Source: an uncultured Bacteroides sp.
GTDB taxonomy: Bacteria; Bacteroidota; Bacteroidia; Bacteroidales; Bacteroidaceae
Assembly (NCBI RefSeq): GCF_963678845.1
Contig: NZ_OY787468.1
Location: 744,001 to 808,000 of the forward strand
Length of the DNA stretch: 64,000 nucleotides
Direction: 5' to 3'
Below the pieces are notes generated by a model. It did not search any database. It was not told the origin of the DNA and saw nothing but the letters and a program-made list of their open reading frames with translations. This document shows, piece after piece, positions 24,430 to 33,631 of the stretch. How positions within the stretch are numbered: position 1 is the first letter of the stretch; every line of letters begins with the position of its first letter. A program made the position numbers and the translations under genes.

Positions 24430-25953
24430 ATGTCTGAAACAAAGAAAATTAAAACCGCTCTCGTGTCGGTTTACCATAAGGAAGGACTGGATGATTTAAT
24501 CATCAAACTTCACGAGGAAGGAGTGGAGTTCCTGTCTACAGGAGGTACACGTCAGTTTATTGAATCTCTGGGGTTCCCTTGTAAGGCTGTAGAAGACCTT
24601 ACTACTTATCCATCAATTTTAGGTGGCAGGGTAAAGACTCTTCATCCTAAAGTATTCGGTGGTATTTTGTGTCGTAGAGATGTTGAGCAAGATCTTCAAC
24701 AAATTGAAAAATATGAAATTCCTGAAATTGACTTGGTCATAGTTGATCTTTATCCTTTTGAAGCAACTGTTGCTTCGGGTGCTGGAGAGGCTGCAATTGT
24801 GGAAAAAATTGATATAGGCGGAATTTCATTAATCCGTGCAGCAGCTAAGAATTTTAAGGATGTTGTTATCGTAGCTTCTCAGGCTCAATATAAACCATTG
24901 GCAGATATGTTGATGGAACATGGAGCTACAAGCTCTATTGAAGAACGTCGTTGGTTTGCCAAAGAGGCATTTGCTGTTTCTTCACATTATGATTCTGCTA
25001 TTTTTAATTACTTTGATGGTGAAGATGGTTCTGCATTTCGTTGCTCAGTAAACGAACAGAAATCACTTAGATATGGTGAAAACCCTCATCAGAAAGGTGT
25101 ATTCTTTGGAAATCTGGATGCAATTTTTGACCAGATTCATGGAAAAGAAATTTCATACAATAATTTGCTTGATATAAATGCAGCTGTTGATTTGATTGAT
25201 GAATTCGAAGAATTGACATTTGCTGTATTAAAACATAATAATGCATGTGGTATAGCTTCACGTCCTACTGTGGCTGAAGCTTGGGCTGATGCATTGGCTG
25301 CTGATCCTGTCTCTGCTTATGGTGGAGTGCTGATTACGAATGCTGTGATTGATAAGACTGCAGCAGAAGAAATAAATAAAATTTTCTTTGAAATAATCAT
25401 TGCACCTGATTATGATGTTGATGCTTTGGAAATTCTGACTCAAAAGAAAAATCGTATAGTCTTGGTTCGCAAGGAAGCTAAATTTCCCAAGAAACAGTTC
25501 CGCTCATTATTAAATGGCGTTTTAGTTCAAGACAGGGATTTGAAAATAGAAACTCCTGCAGATCTTAAGACTGTAACTGATAAGGCTCCTACTGAGCAGG
25601 AAATCGAAGATATGTTGTTTGCTAACAAGATTGTGAAAAACAGTAAGTCAAATGCCATTGTTCTGGCAAAAGGGAGACAGCTTTTGGCAAGTGGTATTGG
25701 TCAGACATCTCGTGTAGATGCATTAAAACAAGCTATAGAAAAGGCGAAAGCCTTTGGTTTCGATTTGCAAGGTGCTGTAATGGCTAGCGATGCATTTTTT
25801 CCATTCCCTGATTGTGTGGAAATAGCACATAAGGAAGGGGTTGCAGCTGTAATTCAGCCTGGAGGATCTGTAAGAGATCAACTTTCTTTTGATTATTGTA
25901 ATGAAAATGGCGTAGCTATGGTTACGACAGGTTTCAGACATTTTAAACATTAA
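24430..25953 (+). CDS. purH: AICAR transformylase / IMP cyclohydrolase
   Basis: The 507-residue protein does the last two steps of purine synthesis. The N-terminal IMP cyclohydrolase domain begins KTALVSVYHKEGLDDLI and has STGGTRQFIES; the C-terminal transformylase shows SLRYGENPHQ, VLKHNNACGIAS and SDAFFPFPDCVE. Length is normal. It ends 6 bases before mreB, so the cell-shape genes are probably read from the same transcript, an arrangement known in Bacteroides. Confidence 0.97.
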   Translation: MSETKKIKTALVSVYHKEGLDDLIIKLHEEGVEFLSTGGTRQFIESLGFPCKAVEDLTTYPSILGGRVKTLHPKVFGGILCRRDVEQDLQQIEKYEIPEIDLVIVDLYPFEATVASGAGEAAIVEKIDIGGISLIRAAAKNFKDVVIVASQAQYKPLADMLMEHGATSSIEERRWFAKEAFAVSSHYDSAIFNYFDGEDGSAFRCSVNEQKSLRYGENPHQKGVFFGNLDAIFDQIHGKEISYNNLLDINAAVDLIDEFEELTFAVLKHNNACGIASRPTVAEAWADALAADPVSAYGGVLITNAVIDKTAAEEINKIFFEIIIAPDYDVDALEILTQKKNRIVLVRKEAKFPKKQFRSLLNGVLVQDRDLKIETPADLKTVTDKAPTEQEIEDMLFANKIVKNSKSNAIVLAKGRQLLASGIGQTSRVDALKQAIEKAKAFGFDLQGAVMASDAFFPFPDCVEIAHKEGVAAVIQPGGSVRDQLSFDYCNENGVAMVTTGFRHFKH

Positions 25954-25959
25954 TAAAAA

Positions 25960-26979
25960 ATGGGATTATTTTCTTTTACACAAGAAATAGCGATGGATTT
26001 GGGAACAGCCAATACCATCATTATCACCAACGGAAAGATAGTCGTTGATGAGCCCTCTGTTGTTGCTTTAGATAGACGTACGGACAAAATGATTGCCGTT
26101 GGTGAAAAGGCACGTCAGATGCATGGAAAAACACATGAGAATATCAGAACTATCCGTCCTCTTCGTGATGGTGTGATTGCTGACTTCTATGCATGTGAGC
26201 AAATGATGCGTGGTATGATTAAGATGATGAATACACACAACAGATTTTTCTCTCCTTCTTTGAGAATGGTTATCTGTGTTCCATCAGGAAGTACCGAAGT
26301 TGAATTACGTGCTGTACGTGATTCTGCAGAACATGCGGGTGGACGTGATGTCTATTTGATATTTGAACCAATGGCTGCAGCTATTGGTATTGGTATAGAC
26401 GTTGAAGCTCCGGAAGGAAATATGATTGTTGATATAGGTGGTGGTTCTACTGAAATTGCAGTAATCTCATTAGGTGGTATTGTTTCAAATAAATCCATAC
26501 GTATAGCCGGAGACGATCTTACTTCTGATATTCAGGAATATATGGGACGTCAACATAATCTTAAGGTAGGTGAACGCACTGCTGAACAAATTAAGATTCA
26601 TGTAGGAGCTGCATTAACTGAACTTGAAGATGCGCCTGAAGATTATATTGTTCATGGACCTAACAGAATGACAGCTCTTCCTATGGAAGTTCCGGTTTGT
26701 TACCAGGAAATTGCTCATTGTTTAGAGAAGTCTATAGCAAAAATGGAAACAGCTATTCTTAGTGCATTGGAACAAACTCCCCCTGAATTATATGCAGATA
26801 TCGTTCATAACGGTATTTACTTAGCCGGTGGTGGAGCTCTTTTGAGAGGACTTGATAAACGTTTAACAGACAAAATTAATATCCCTTTCCACATAGCAGA
26901 AGATCCTCTTCATGCTGTGGCAAAAGGAACAGGTGTAGCGTTGAAGAATGTTGATAGATTCTCATTCTTGATGCGATAA
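25960..26979 (+). CDS. mreB: Rod-shape protein MreB (bacterial actin)
   Basis: This 339-residue actin-fold ATPase polymerises under the inner membrane and guides side-wall synthesis. The phosphate-1 loop is MDLGTANTIIITNGK; phosphate-2 is MIVDIGGGSTEIAVISLGGIV; the adenosine motif is GIYLAGGGALLRGLD. An N-terminal amphipathic start (MGLFSFTQEIAM) may touch the membrane. Full length. It is first of the mre/mrd gene set and is followed by a 92-bp gap with a nested hairpin. Confidence 0.97.
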   Translation: MGLFSFTQEIAMDLGTANTIIITNGKIVVDEPSVVALDRRTDKMIAVGEKARQMHGKTHENIRTIRPLRDGVIADFYACEQMMRGMIKMMNTHNRFFSPSLRMVICVPSGSTEVELRAVRDSAEHAGGRDVYLIFEPMAAAIGIGIDVEAPEGNMIVDIGGGSTEIAVISLGGIVSNKSIRIAGDDLTSDIQEYMGRQHNLKVGERTAEQIKIHVGAALTELEDAPEDYIVHGPNRMTALPMEVPVCYQEIAHCLEKSIAKMETAILSALEQTPPELYADIVHNGIYLAGGGALLRGLDKRLTDKINIPFHIAEDPLHAVAKGTGVALKNVDRFSFLMR

Positions 26980-26990
26980 AAATAAAATAT

Positions 26991-27050
26991 GCCGATGTGC
27001 TGATATGTCTATGTACCTTTGGTACTAATTAGACATGTCCGTACATCGGC
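26991..27050. other. Nested stem-loop between mreB and mreC
   Basis: Three paired segments are stacked: GCCGATGT (26991-26998) with ACATCGGC (27043-27050), ATGTCTA (27005-27011) with TAGACAT (27030-27036), and GTACC (27013-27017) with GGTAC (27021-27025) around a TTT loop. No T-run follows. The loop also contains TACCTTTG, a match to the -7 box, so this could be an RNA structure, an internal promoter or both. Confidence 0.6.
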
Positions 27051-27071
27051 TAGTTAGTACATTGGAATTAT

Positions 27072-27920
27072 ATGCGGAACTTACTGAATTTCCTTATAAA
27101 ATACAACTACTGGTTCCTTTTCATTTTGTTAGAGGTTACTAGTTTTACTTTGTTGTTTCGCTTTAATCACTACCAGAAAAGCTCTTTTTTCACTTCAAGC
27201 AATGTTGCTGCAGGTGAAATTTATAAATTAAAAGGGTCTGTGACTTCTTACTTCTTTTTAAAGGATGCAAATGAAGATTTGCTTGATCGTAATATGTTGT
27301 TGGAACAACAAATTACAAATCTGAGAAAGGAATTGCAAGAACGGGGTGTGGATTCTTTGGATGTGGATAGTATAAAAGATAAAGCGATTAATGATCTTCA
27401 TGTCATTAAGGCTAATGTAATAAACAATTCTCTTACAAAGGCAGATAATTATTTGACTTTGGATAAAGGATCTAATGCTGGTATCCACAGCGAAATGGGG
27501 GTTATTGACAGGAATGGAGTAGTAGGTATTGTGTATATGACAACTCCTAACTATTCTGTAGTTTTATCTATGCTGAATACTAAGAGCAGAATAGGATGTA
27601 AAATATTAGGGAGTGGTTATTTTGGAACATTGAGATGGGAAGGAAGTGATTCTCGATATGCATATTTAAATGATTTACCAAGGCACGCTAAATTTAGTTT
27701 GGGAGATACATTAGTAACCAGTGGCTATTCAGATGTATTTCCAGCGGGTGTAATGGTTGGTACGATAGATCATATAGGTAACTCTAAGGATGGACTTTCT
27801 TATCAACTCAAAATTCGGATAGCTACAGATTTTGGGAAATTAAGTAGTGTGAGGGTGTTGCCCAAATCAAATCCGATGGAAAGAAGACTTCTTGAAGAAA
27901 TGGCAAATAAACAACAATGA
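27072..27920 (+). CDS. mreC: Rod-shape protein MreC
   Basis: The 282-residue protein has one N-terminal membrane helix (NYWFLFILLEVTSFTLLF), a short coiled coil (ANEDLLDRNMLLEQQITNLRKELQERG) and the periplasmic beta-barrel MreC domain (ADNYLTLDKGSNAGIHSEMGVIDRNGVVGIV; TLVTSGYSDVFPAGVMVGTI). It links MreB to PBP2/RodA. Its stop overlaps the mreD start (ATGA). Confidence 0.93.
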   Translation: MRNLLNFLIKYNYWFLFILLEVTSFTLLFRFNHYQKSSFFTSSNVAAGEIYKLKGSVTSYFFLKDANEDLLDRNMLLEQQITNLRKELQERGVDSLDVDSIKDKAINDLHVIKANVINNSLTKADNYLTLDKGSNAGIHSEMGVIDRNGVVGIVYMTTPNYSVVLSMLNTKSRIGCKILGSGYFGTLRWEGSDSRYAYLNDLPRHAKFSLGDTLVTSGYSDVFPAGVMVGTIDHIGNSKDGLSYQLKIRIATDFGKLSSVRVLPKSNPMERRLLEEMANKQQ

Positions 27921-28414
27921 TTATAACATATTTAAGACGTATAGAGTGGTTCGTAGCCTTGGTGTTGATTCAAGTCTTGGTGCTAAATAATGTACATATT
28001 GCAGGATATGCAACGCCTTTCATTTACATATACATGATTTTAAAGATGTCATCTGGAACATCAAGAAGTGAATTGATGTTGTGGGCATTCTCTATCGGAT
28101 TATTAGTTGATATGTTTTCTGATACTCCTGGCATGAATGCTGCAGCTGCTACTTTTATTGCTTTTATCCGGCCAGTTTTTCTGCGTCTTTTTACTCAGCG
28201 TGACAGTACTGATGAGTTTATTCCTGCAATAAAAACAATTGGTGCTTCTTCCTTTATTAAATATGTGGCAATATGTGTGCTATTTCATCATGCTGCATTA
28301 TTAATGATCGAATCCTTTTCCTTGTTAGATCTGAACGTTTTACTAATCAAAATAGGGGCGAGTTCTTTGCTTACCGTTTTGTGTATTATGGGTATTGAAG
28401 GTTTTAAAAAATAG
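27917..28414 (+). CDS. mreD: Rod-shape protein MreD
   Basis: The 165-residue protein is almost entirely hydrophobic with five or six predicted membrane helices (WFVALVLIQVLVLNNVHI, MLWAFSIGLLVDMFSDTPG, FIKYVAICVLFHHAALLMI, LLIKIGASSLLTVLCIMGI). Position between mreC and mrdA, ATGA overlap with mreC and the GLLVDMFSDTPGMNA block support MreD. Confidence 0.88.
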   Translation: MIITYLRRIEWFVALVLIQVLVLNNVHIAGYATPFIYIYMILKMSSGTSRSELMLWAFSIGLLVDMFSDTPGMNAAAATFIAFIRPVFLRLFTQRDSTDEFIPAIKTIGASSFIKYVAICVLFHHAALLMIESFSLLDLNVLLIKIGASSLLTVLCIMGIEGFKK

Positions 28415-28416
28415 AC

Positions 28417-30270
28417 GTGGCTAGAGATTATAATTTAGAAAAAAGGAAATATGTGATTGCTGGCATTGCCATTTCGGTAGTGCTTGTTTTTATTATGCGT
28501 CTTTTTGTTCTTCAGATATTATCTGAGGATTACAAAAAAAATGCTGATAGCAATGCCTTTCTAAACAAGATTCAATATCCCTCTAGAGGGATATTTTATG
28601 ATCGAAATAATAAGTTGTTGGTTTATAATCAACCGGCATATGATGTGATGGTTGTAACGAAAGAAATAGATCATCTTGACACTTTGGATCTATGCCAGAC
28701 ACTAAATATCACCAAAGAATATTTTGTGAAAAGAATGAATGATATCAAGGATCGTTCTAAGAATCCTGGATATTCACGTTTTACTAACCAACTTTTTATG
28801 GTTCAGCTTTCCGCAGAAGAGAGTAGTGTTTTACAAGAAAAACTTTTTAAATTTCGTGGTTTCTACGTTCAGCAACATTCTATACGTCAGTATTCATATA
28901 GTTCGGCTGCTCATATATTAGGTGATTTAGGAGAAGCTTCCATGGCAAATATAGAAGACGATGATTATTATGTTCGTGGAGACTATATAGGAAAACAAGG
29001 AATTGAAAAGTTCTATGAGAAGCAACTTCGTGGGCATAAAGGCGTAGAGATTTTACTCCGGGATGCGCATGGACGTATTCAAGGGAAATATTTGAACGGT
29101 AAACTAGATAAGAAACCTATTCCTGGTAAGAATCTAAAACTCTCTATTGATATTGATTTACAGCAGTTTGGAGAGAAACTTATGGGGAAAAAGATTGGTG
29201 CGATAGTGGCAATTGAACCAGAAACAGGTGAAATCCTTTGTCTTGTTTCTTCTCCAACTTTTAATCCTGCGGATATGGTTGGGCGTCAGCGAGGAAAGAA
29301 TCACATGGCTTTGGAACGAGATCCCAGAAAACCTCTTTTCAACAGAGCACTAATGGCTTCGTATCCTCCGGGATCTACTTTTAAACCGGCTCAGTCTTTA
29401 GTCTTTCTTCAGGAAGGGATTATTAGTCCGGCAACAGCTTTCCCTTGTTATCATGGGTTTGTGGTGCCAGGTCTTAGAGTAGGGTGTCACTCACATCCTT
29501 CTCCATTGTCATTGGTGCCAGCTTTGGCAACATCTTGTAATTCTTACTTTTGTTGGGGATTATACCGGATGATTGATAACAAGAAGTATCTTAATTCGGA
29601 TTCTGCGCTAACAGTCTGGAAAGATCACATGGTATCAATGGGATTTGGATATAAACTGGGAGTGGATCTCCCGGGTGAAAAAAGAGGGCTTATTCCCAAT
29701 GCTAAGTTTTATGATAAGGTATATGGAAAAGGTCGGTGGGGTGGCTTACGAATTATCCATACAGCTATTGGACAGGGAGAAATATTGCTTACTCCTCTTC
29801 AAATTGCTAACGAAGGAGCAACCATTGCGAATAGAGGACATTTTATAACTCCGCATGTAGTAAAGAATATTATAGGAGGTAAATTGGAGAGTACTTATCT
29901 TTTTCCAAGACATACTACAATTGATCCGAAGTACTATTCTTATATCATTCAGGGAATGCGCGGAGCTGTAGAACATGGAACCTGTACCCGTGCCAACTAT
30001 ATGCCTGATATGGAGATTTGTGGAAAAACAGGTACAGCGCAAAATAGAGGAAAAGACCACTCTGTCTTTATGGGATTTGCACCAATGAGAAAACCTAAAA
30101 TTTCTATTTGTGTTTATATTGAAAATGGTGGTTGGGGAGCAACGTATGCTGTTCCTATCGGAGCGTTGATGATGGAACGTTATCTTAAAGGTAAGATTGC
30201 TCCTGAAAGAGAAAAGTTAGTTGAAAGTCTTAGTAATGCAGTAATATCCTATGGAACCCAGACGCGTTAG
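28417..30270 (+). CDS. mrdA: Penicillin-binding protein 2 (elongation transpeptidase)
   Basis: The 617-residue class B PBP crosslinks side-wall peptidoglycan with RodA. It has an N-terminal membrane helix (YVIAGIAISVVLVFIMRLFVL), a dimerisation/pedestal domain (SRGIFYDRNNKLLVYNQPAYDV) and the transpeptidase domain with SxxK in PPGSTFKPAQ, SxN in TSCNSYF and KTGT in CGKTGTAQN. The start codon is GTG, two bases after the mreD stop. Its end overlaps rodA by 20 bases. Confidence 0.95.
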   Translation: MARDYNLEKRKYVIAGIAISVVLVFIMRLFVLQILSEDYKKNADSNAFLNKIQYPSRGIFYDRNNKLLVYNQPAYDVMVVTKEIDHLDTLDLCQTLNITKEYFVKRMNDIKDRSKNPGYSRFTNQLFMVQLSAEESSVLQEKLFKFRGFYVQQHSIRQYSYSSAAHILGDLGEASMANIEDDDYYVRGDYIGKQGIEKFYEKQLRGHKGVEILLRDAHGRIQGKYLNGKLDKKPIPGKNLKLSIDIDLQQFGEKLMGKKIGAIVAIEPETGEILCLVSSPTFNPADMVGRQRGKNHMALERDPRKPLFNRALMASYPPGSTFKPAQSLVFLQEGIISPATAFPCYHGFVVPGLRVGCHSHPSPLSLVPALATSCNSYFCWGLYRMIDNKKYLNSDSALTVWKDHMVSMGFGYKLGVDLPGEKRGLIPNAKFYDKVYGKGRWGGLRIIHTAIGQGEILLTPLQIANEGATIANRGHFITPHVVKNIIGGKLESTYLFPRHTTIDPKYYSYIIQGMRGAVEHGTCTRANYMPDMEICGKTGTAQNRGKDHSVFMGFAPMRKPKISICVYIENGGWGATYAVPIGALMMERYLKGKIAPEREKLVESLSNAVISYGTQTR

Positions 30271-31708
30271 TTTATGGAAATCGGTAGATTGGGCAACTAT
30301 TGCCGTCTACTTGATACTTATTATTTGTGGCTGGTTTAGCGTATGTGGAGCCAGTTACAATTATGGAGATACTGATTTTCTGAGTTTTGGAACCCGAGGT
30401 GGAAAACAGCTAATGTGGATCCTTTGTTCTTTTGGACTAGGTTTTGTGTTGCTGATGATTGAAGAGCGTATATATGACATGTTCTCCTACATTATGTATG
30501 TAGGAATGTTATTTTTACTTTTTGCCACGATATTTTTAGCAAGAGATGTGAAAGGATCCCATTCCTGGATTAGTCTAGGACCTGTAAGTTTGCAGCCTGC
30601 TGAGTTCGCTAAGTTTGCAACTGCGCTTGTTCTTGCTAAATATATAAACTCTTATTCGTTCAATATAAAGAAACTGAAAAGTGTTTCAATGTTGGCCCTT
30701 TTTATTTTAGCACCATTGGGACTCATTATTTTGCAGAGAGAAACCGGTTCGGCTTTAGTTTATCTGGCCTTCTTCTTTATGCTTTATAGAGAAGGAATGC
30801 CTGGTGCCATTCTGTTCTCGGGCGTATGTGCCGTGATATTTTTTATTGTTGGTATACGCTTTGGAGATGAAATGATTACTAACACTCCAACGTCTATAGG
30901 GCAATTTGCTGTATTGTCAATGATACTTTTGTTTGCCGGAGGTATGGTTTGGGTGTACATGAAACGCTGGCCTCCTGTTCGTAATATTATAGGTGTAAGT
31001 GTATTGGTCGTTCTTTTGGCTTTCCTTTTTTCGAAATATGTAATTCCTTTCAATCTGGTATGGGTATTACTTTCTTTATGTTTAATAGCTTCTGTTTATC
31101 TGTTTTTTCTTTCACTGACAGAAAGAAATAAAGGGTATTTATTAATATCTATATTTACTATTGCTTCAGTTGGATTCTTGTACTCTAGTAACTATGTGTT
31201 TGATAATGTTCTGGAACCACACCAGCAGATCCGTATTAAGGTTGTGTTGGGTATGGAGGAAGATTTGACAGGAGCTGGTTATAATGTGAACCAATCAAAG
31301 ATAGCGATAGGGTCAGGTGGAATATATGGCAAAGGTTTCCTGAATGGTACTCAGACAAAGCTAAAATATGTTCCTGAACAGGATACTGACTTTATTTTCT
31401 GTACAGTAGGAGAGGAACAAGGATTTGTAGGGTCTTCTATTGTATTGGTGCTATTCCTTATTCTGATACTCCGCCTGATTGTTCTTTCTGAACGGCAGAC
31501 TTCAGCCTTTGGACGAGTCTATGGCTACTCTGTAGTCAGTATCTTTGTCTTTCACCTTTTTATCAATGTGGGTATGGTGTTGGGCCTGACACCTGTTATT
31601 GGTATACCTCTGCCTTTCTTTAGCTATGGAGGATCTTCATTATGGGGTTTTACAATCCTTTTATTTATCTTTTTAAGGATTGATGCCGGAAGGTCAGAAA
31701 GGCTTTGA
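30251..31708 (+). CDS. rodA: Peptidoglycan glycosyltransferase RodA
   Basis: This 485-residue SEDS-family membrane protein polymerises glycan strands with PBP2. There are about ten membrane helices, with SEDS blocks GSHSWISLGPVSLQPAEFAKFA, TGAGYNVNQSKIAIGSGGIYGKGF, QDTDFIFCTVGEEQGF and PLPFFSYGGSSLWGF. It is somewhat longer than E. coli RodA (370) because of an extended central part (about residues 200-300), as in other Bacteroidetes. It is last in the cluster and converges with gldH 19 bases away. Confidence 0.94.
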   Translation: MEPRRVSLWKSVDWATIAVYLILIICGWFSVCGASYNYGDTDFLSFGTRGGKQLMWILCSFGLGFVLLMIEERIYDMFSYIMYVGMLFLLFATIFLARDVKGSHSWISLGPVSLQPAEFAKFATALVLAKYINSYSFNIKKLKSVSMLALFILAPLGLIILQRETGSALVYLAFFFMLYREGMPGAILFSGVCAVIFFIVGIRFGDEMITNTPTSIGQFAVLSMILLFAGGMVWVYMKRWPPVRNIIGVSVLVVLLAFLFSKYVIPFNLVWVLLSLCLIASVYLFFLSLTERNKGYLLISIFTIASVGFLYSSNYVFDNVLEPHQQIRIKVVLGMEEDLTGAGYNVNQSKIAIGSGGIYGKGFLNGTQTKLKYVPEQDTDFIFCTVGEEQGFVGSSIVLVLFLILILRLIVLSERQTSAFGRVYGYSVVSIFVFHLFINVGMVLGLTPVIGIPLPFFSYGGSSLWGFTILLFIFLRIDAGRSERL

Positions 31709-31727
31709 TAAAATAGACTCAGAGACT

Positions 31728-32207
31728 TTATTTTTCTCGCTTTATTTCCAGACCAATATCATTAATTCCCATCAAAGTGTTATCACGCATCCCGTGAGTA
31801 ACTCTGAATGTTAGATTGCCGGAACGTCTGGGAGCAACAAAAGTATAACTGCTGGCTGACTGATATAAGTCGCCAAGCCCTGTTCCCAACCACTTTCCTG
31901 ATTTGTCGGCAAGTGTATATTTTACCGTGTCAGTTACAAATACAGTGCTATCCTGTGTGTTGTGTGAGATAAATAGATATAGATTGCTATATGGATAATC
32001 ATCACGGTTACGCACTTCTACTGAGATGCGATATGTAGCAAGAGAGTCTGCTATAGGAGCTTTAAAAGTGAGAGTATCACTCTTTCCCCATCCCTCTTTG
32101 GGAAGATGAAGATAAGAATGATACATTGTATTGGAATCACAAGCTGCTAAAACAAGGAGTGATAGCAGCAGAGTGAATTTATTCTTTTTCAGATTGTGGC
32201 TTGTCAT
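31728..32207 (-). CDS. gldH: GldH family lipoprotein
   Basis: The 159-residue protein has a lipoprotein signal (FTLLLSLLVLAAC) and matches GldH, named for its role in gliding of Flavobacterium: YRISVEVRNRDDYPYSNLYLFI, DTVKYTLADKSGKWLGTGLGDLY and GMRDNTLMGINDIGLEI. Non-gliding Bacteroides also keep it, so another envelope role is likely. I chose the ATG at 32207 (MTSHNLKKN), which overlaps the ricT end by 29 bases; the longer frame upstream only mirrors the ricT repeats in another frame. Confidence 0.85.
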   Translation of the reverse strand: MTSHNLKKNKFTLLLSLLVLAACDSNTMYHSYLHLPKEGWGKSDTLTFKAPIADSLATYRISVEVRNRDDYPYSNLYLFISHNTQDSTVFVTDTVKYTLADKSGKWLGTGLGDLYQSASSYTFVAPRRSGNLTFRVTHGMRDNTLMGINDIGLEIKREK

Positions 32208-33621
32208 CGCGCTGTTGAGGTTTATTGTTTGGCCTTCTTTTTCGTCTGTTTCTATTAGCGTTTCCACTTTCGTTTCTGTTTCCGGTCTCATTCTTGTTTT
32301 CGCTTTCACTCTTTGACACATTTTCATTGTCTTTTCTGTTAGCGTTTTCACTGTTAACCTTTATTATATTCTCATTCCTGTTTCTTATTTCAGGCCTTTT
32401 TCTGATTTCACTTCTATTTCCACCTTCATTCTTATTCACGTTCTCGCTACCACCTTTGGTTACTTTTTCATTCCTGTTTCTGTTTTCAGGTCTGTTTCCA
32501 TTCTCAGGTCTGTTTCTGTTTCCATTCTCAGGTTTTCTGATATTTTTATTCTCATTACCGTTTTTTCGTTTGTCAAAACGAGTGAGGCTTTCTTGATCTA
32601 AAAGGTCAATAGACTTAGGAGGTTCAGGTTTCTTTTCTGATTCGTGCAAACTGTCTGGTTTAATTCCTTTACGATTGAGATTAATAACCTCAAAGGCTCT
32701 TTTTCCTGAGATGGTGATAATATTGGCTGCAAAGTTTTTATCGGTTGAATATGAAATCTGATTACCCAATATATCAGCTTTAAAGAAATAGAATGTACCA
32801 TCCTTTGTCTGTAGTTCCATTTCTCTTGAAGGCAAACGCTTTTGTGCTTCCACATAAGTGTCTACTTCATAATTCATGCAACATTTTAGTTTGGCGCATT
32901 GTCCCGCCAGTTTTTGTGGATTAAGTGATATATCCTGCAATCTTGCCGCACTGGTTGATACAGAAACAAAATTAGTCATCCATGTAGCGCAACATAATTC
33001 TCTTCCGCAAGGACCTATACCACCAATTCGACCGGCTTCCTGTCTGGCTCCAATCTGTTTCATTTCTATGCGAACACGAAATGTCTCAGCCAATACTTTA
33101 ATAAGTTGACGGAAGTCAACGCGCTCATCGGCAATATAATAGAATATAGCTTTGTTACCATCACCTTGATATTCCACATCGCCTATTTTCATATTTAGAT
33201 TCAGATTTGCTGCAATTTGTCTCGAGCGAATCATGGTGTCATGCTCTTTGGCTTTAGCTTCATCATATTTCTCCATGTCTACCGCTTTTACTTTACGGTA
33301 TACACGTTTAATCTCAGTATTTGGCTTAAATCCTGTTTTCAGCATTTGCAAAGGGACCAATCTACCTGTCAACGTTACTGTCCCTATATCGTGTCCGGGA
33401 GTAGATTCCACAGCTACGGTGTCACCTTTTTCCAGTTTTAAACCATTACTGTTGCGATAGTACGCTTTGCGCGTATTCTTGAACTGTACTTCGACCAGAT
33501 CAGATTCATCGCTGCTTCCGGGGATATCCGCCAGCCAGTCGTAAGTATTTAGTTTATTATCTTGTCGGGAGCAGCCTTTACAGCATAGTTTCCCGCTTCC
33601 GTTATTTAATTTATAATCCAT
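32179..33621 (-). CDS. RicT/YaaT-like PSP1 domain protein with Asn/Arg-rich tail
   Basis: The 480-residue protein starts with a Cys cluster (KLCCKGCSRQ), then the PSP1 domain (IRSRQIAANLNLNMKIGDVEYQGDGNKAIFYYIADERVDFRQL) and conserved cysteines (GIGPCGRELCCATWM; QCAKLKCCMNYE). In Bacillus, RicT works with RicA/RicF and an iron-sulfur cluster in RNA processing. From about residue 355 on, the protein is low-complexity, rich in N, R, E, K and G with imperfect repeats such as NGNRNRPENGNRPENRNRNE. The tail is probably disordered and may bind RNA. It is 10 bases after holB. Confidence 0.85.
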   Translation of the reverse strand: MDYKLNNGSGKLCCKGCSRQDNKLNTYDWLADIPGSSDESDLVEVQFKNTRKAYYRNSNGLKLEKGDTVAVESTPGHDIGTVTLTGRLVPLQMLKTGFKPNTEIKRVYRKVKAVDMEKYDEAKAKEHDTMIRSRQIAANLNLNMKIGDVEYQGDGNKAIFYYIADERVDFRQLIKVLAETFRVRIEMKQIGARQEAGRIGGIGPCGRELCCATWMTNFVSVSTSAARLQDISLNPQKLAGQCAKLKCCMNYEVDTYVEAQKRLPSREMELQTKDGTFYFFKADILGNQISYSTDKNFAANIITISGKRAFEVINLNRKGIKPDSLHESEKKPEPPKSIDLLDQESLTRFDKRKNGNENKNIRKPENGNRNRPENGNRPENRNRNEKVTKGGSENVNKNEGGNRSEIRKRPEIRNRNENIIKVNSENANRKDNENVSKSESENKNETGNRNESGNANRNRRKRRPNNKPQQRDDKPQSEKE

Positions 33622-33631
33622 TTTATAATGT

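Noticed and set aside
30251..30270. 20-base overlap between mrdA and rodA as a sign of a wrong start
   Set aside because: The RodA N-terminus from this ATG leads well into the first membrane helix and similar overlaps are common in this gene cluster.
32207..32351. Longer start for gldH with 48 extra residues
   Set aside because: The added part only mirrors the repeat-rich ricT tail in another frame and would place a lipoprotein signal in the middle of the protein.
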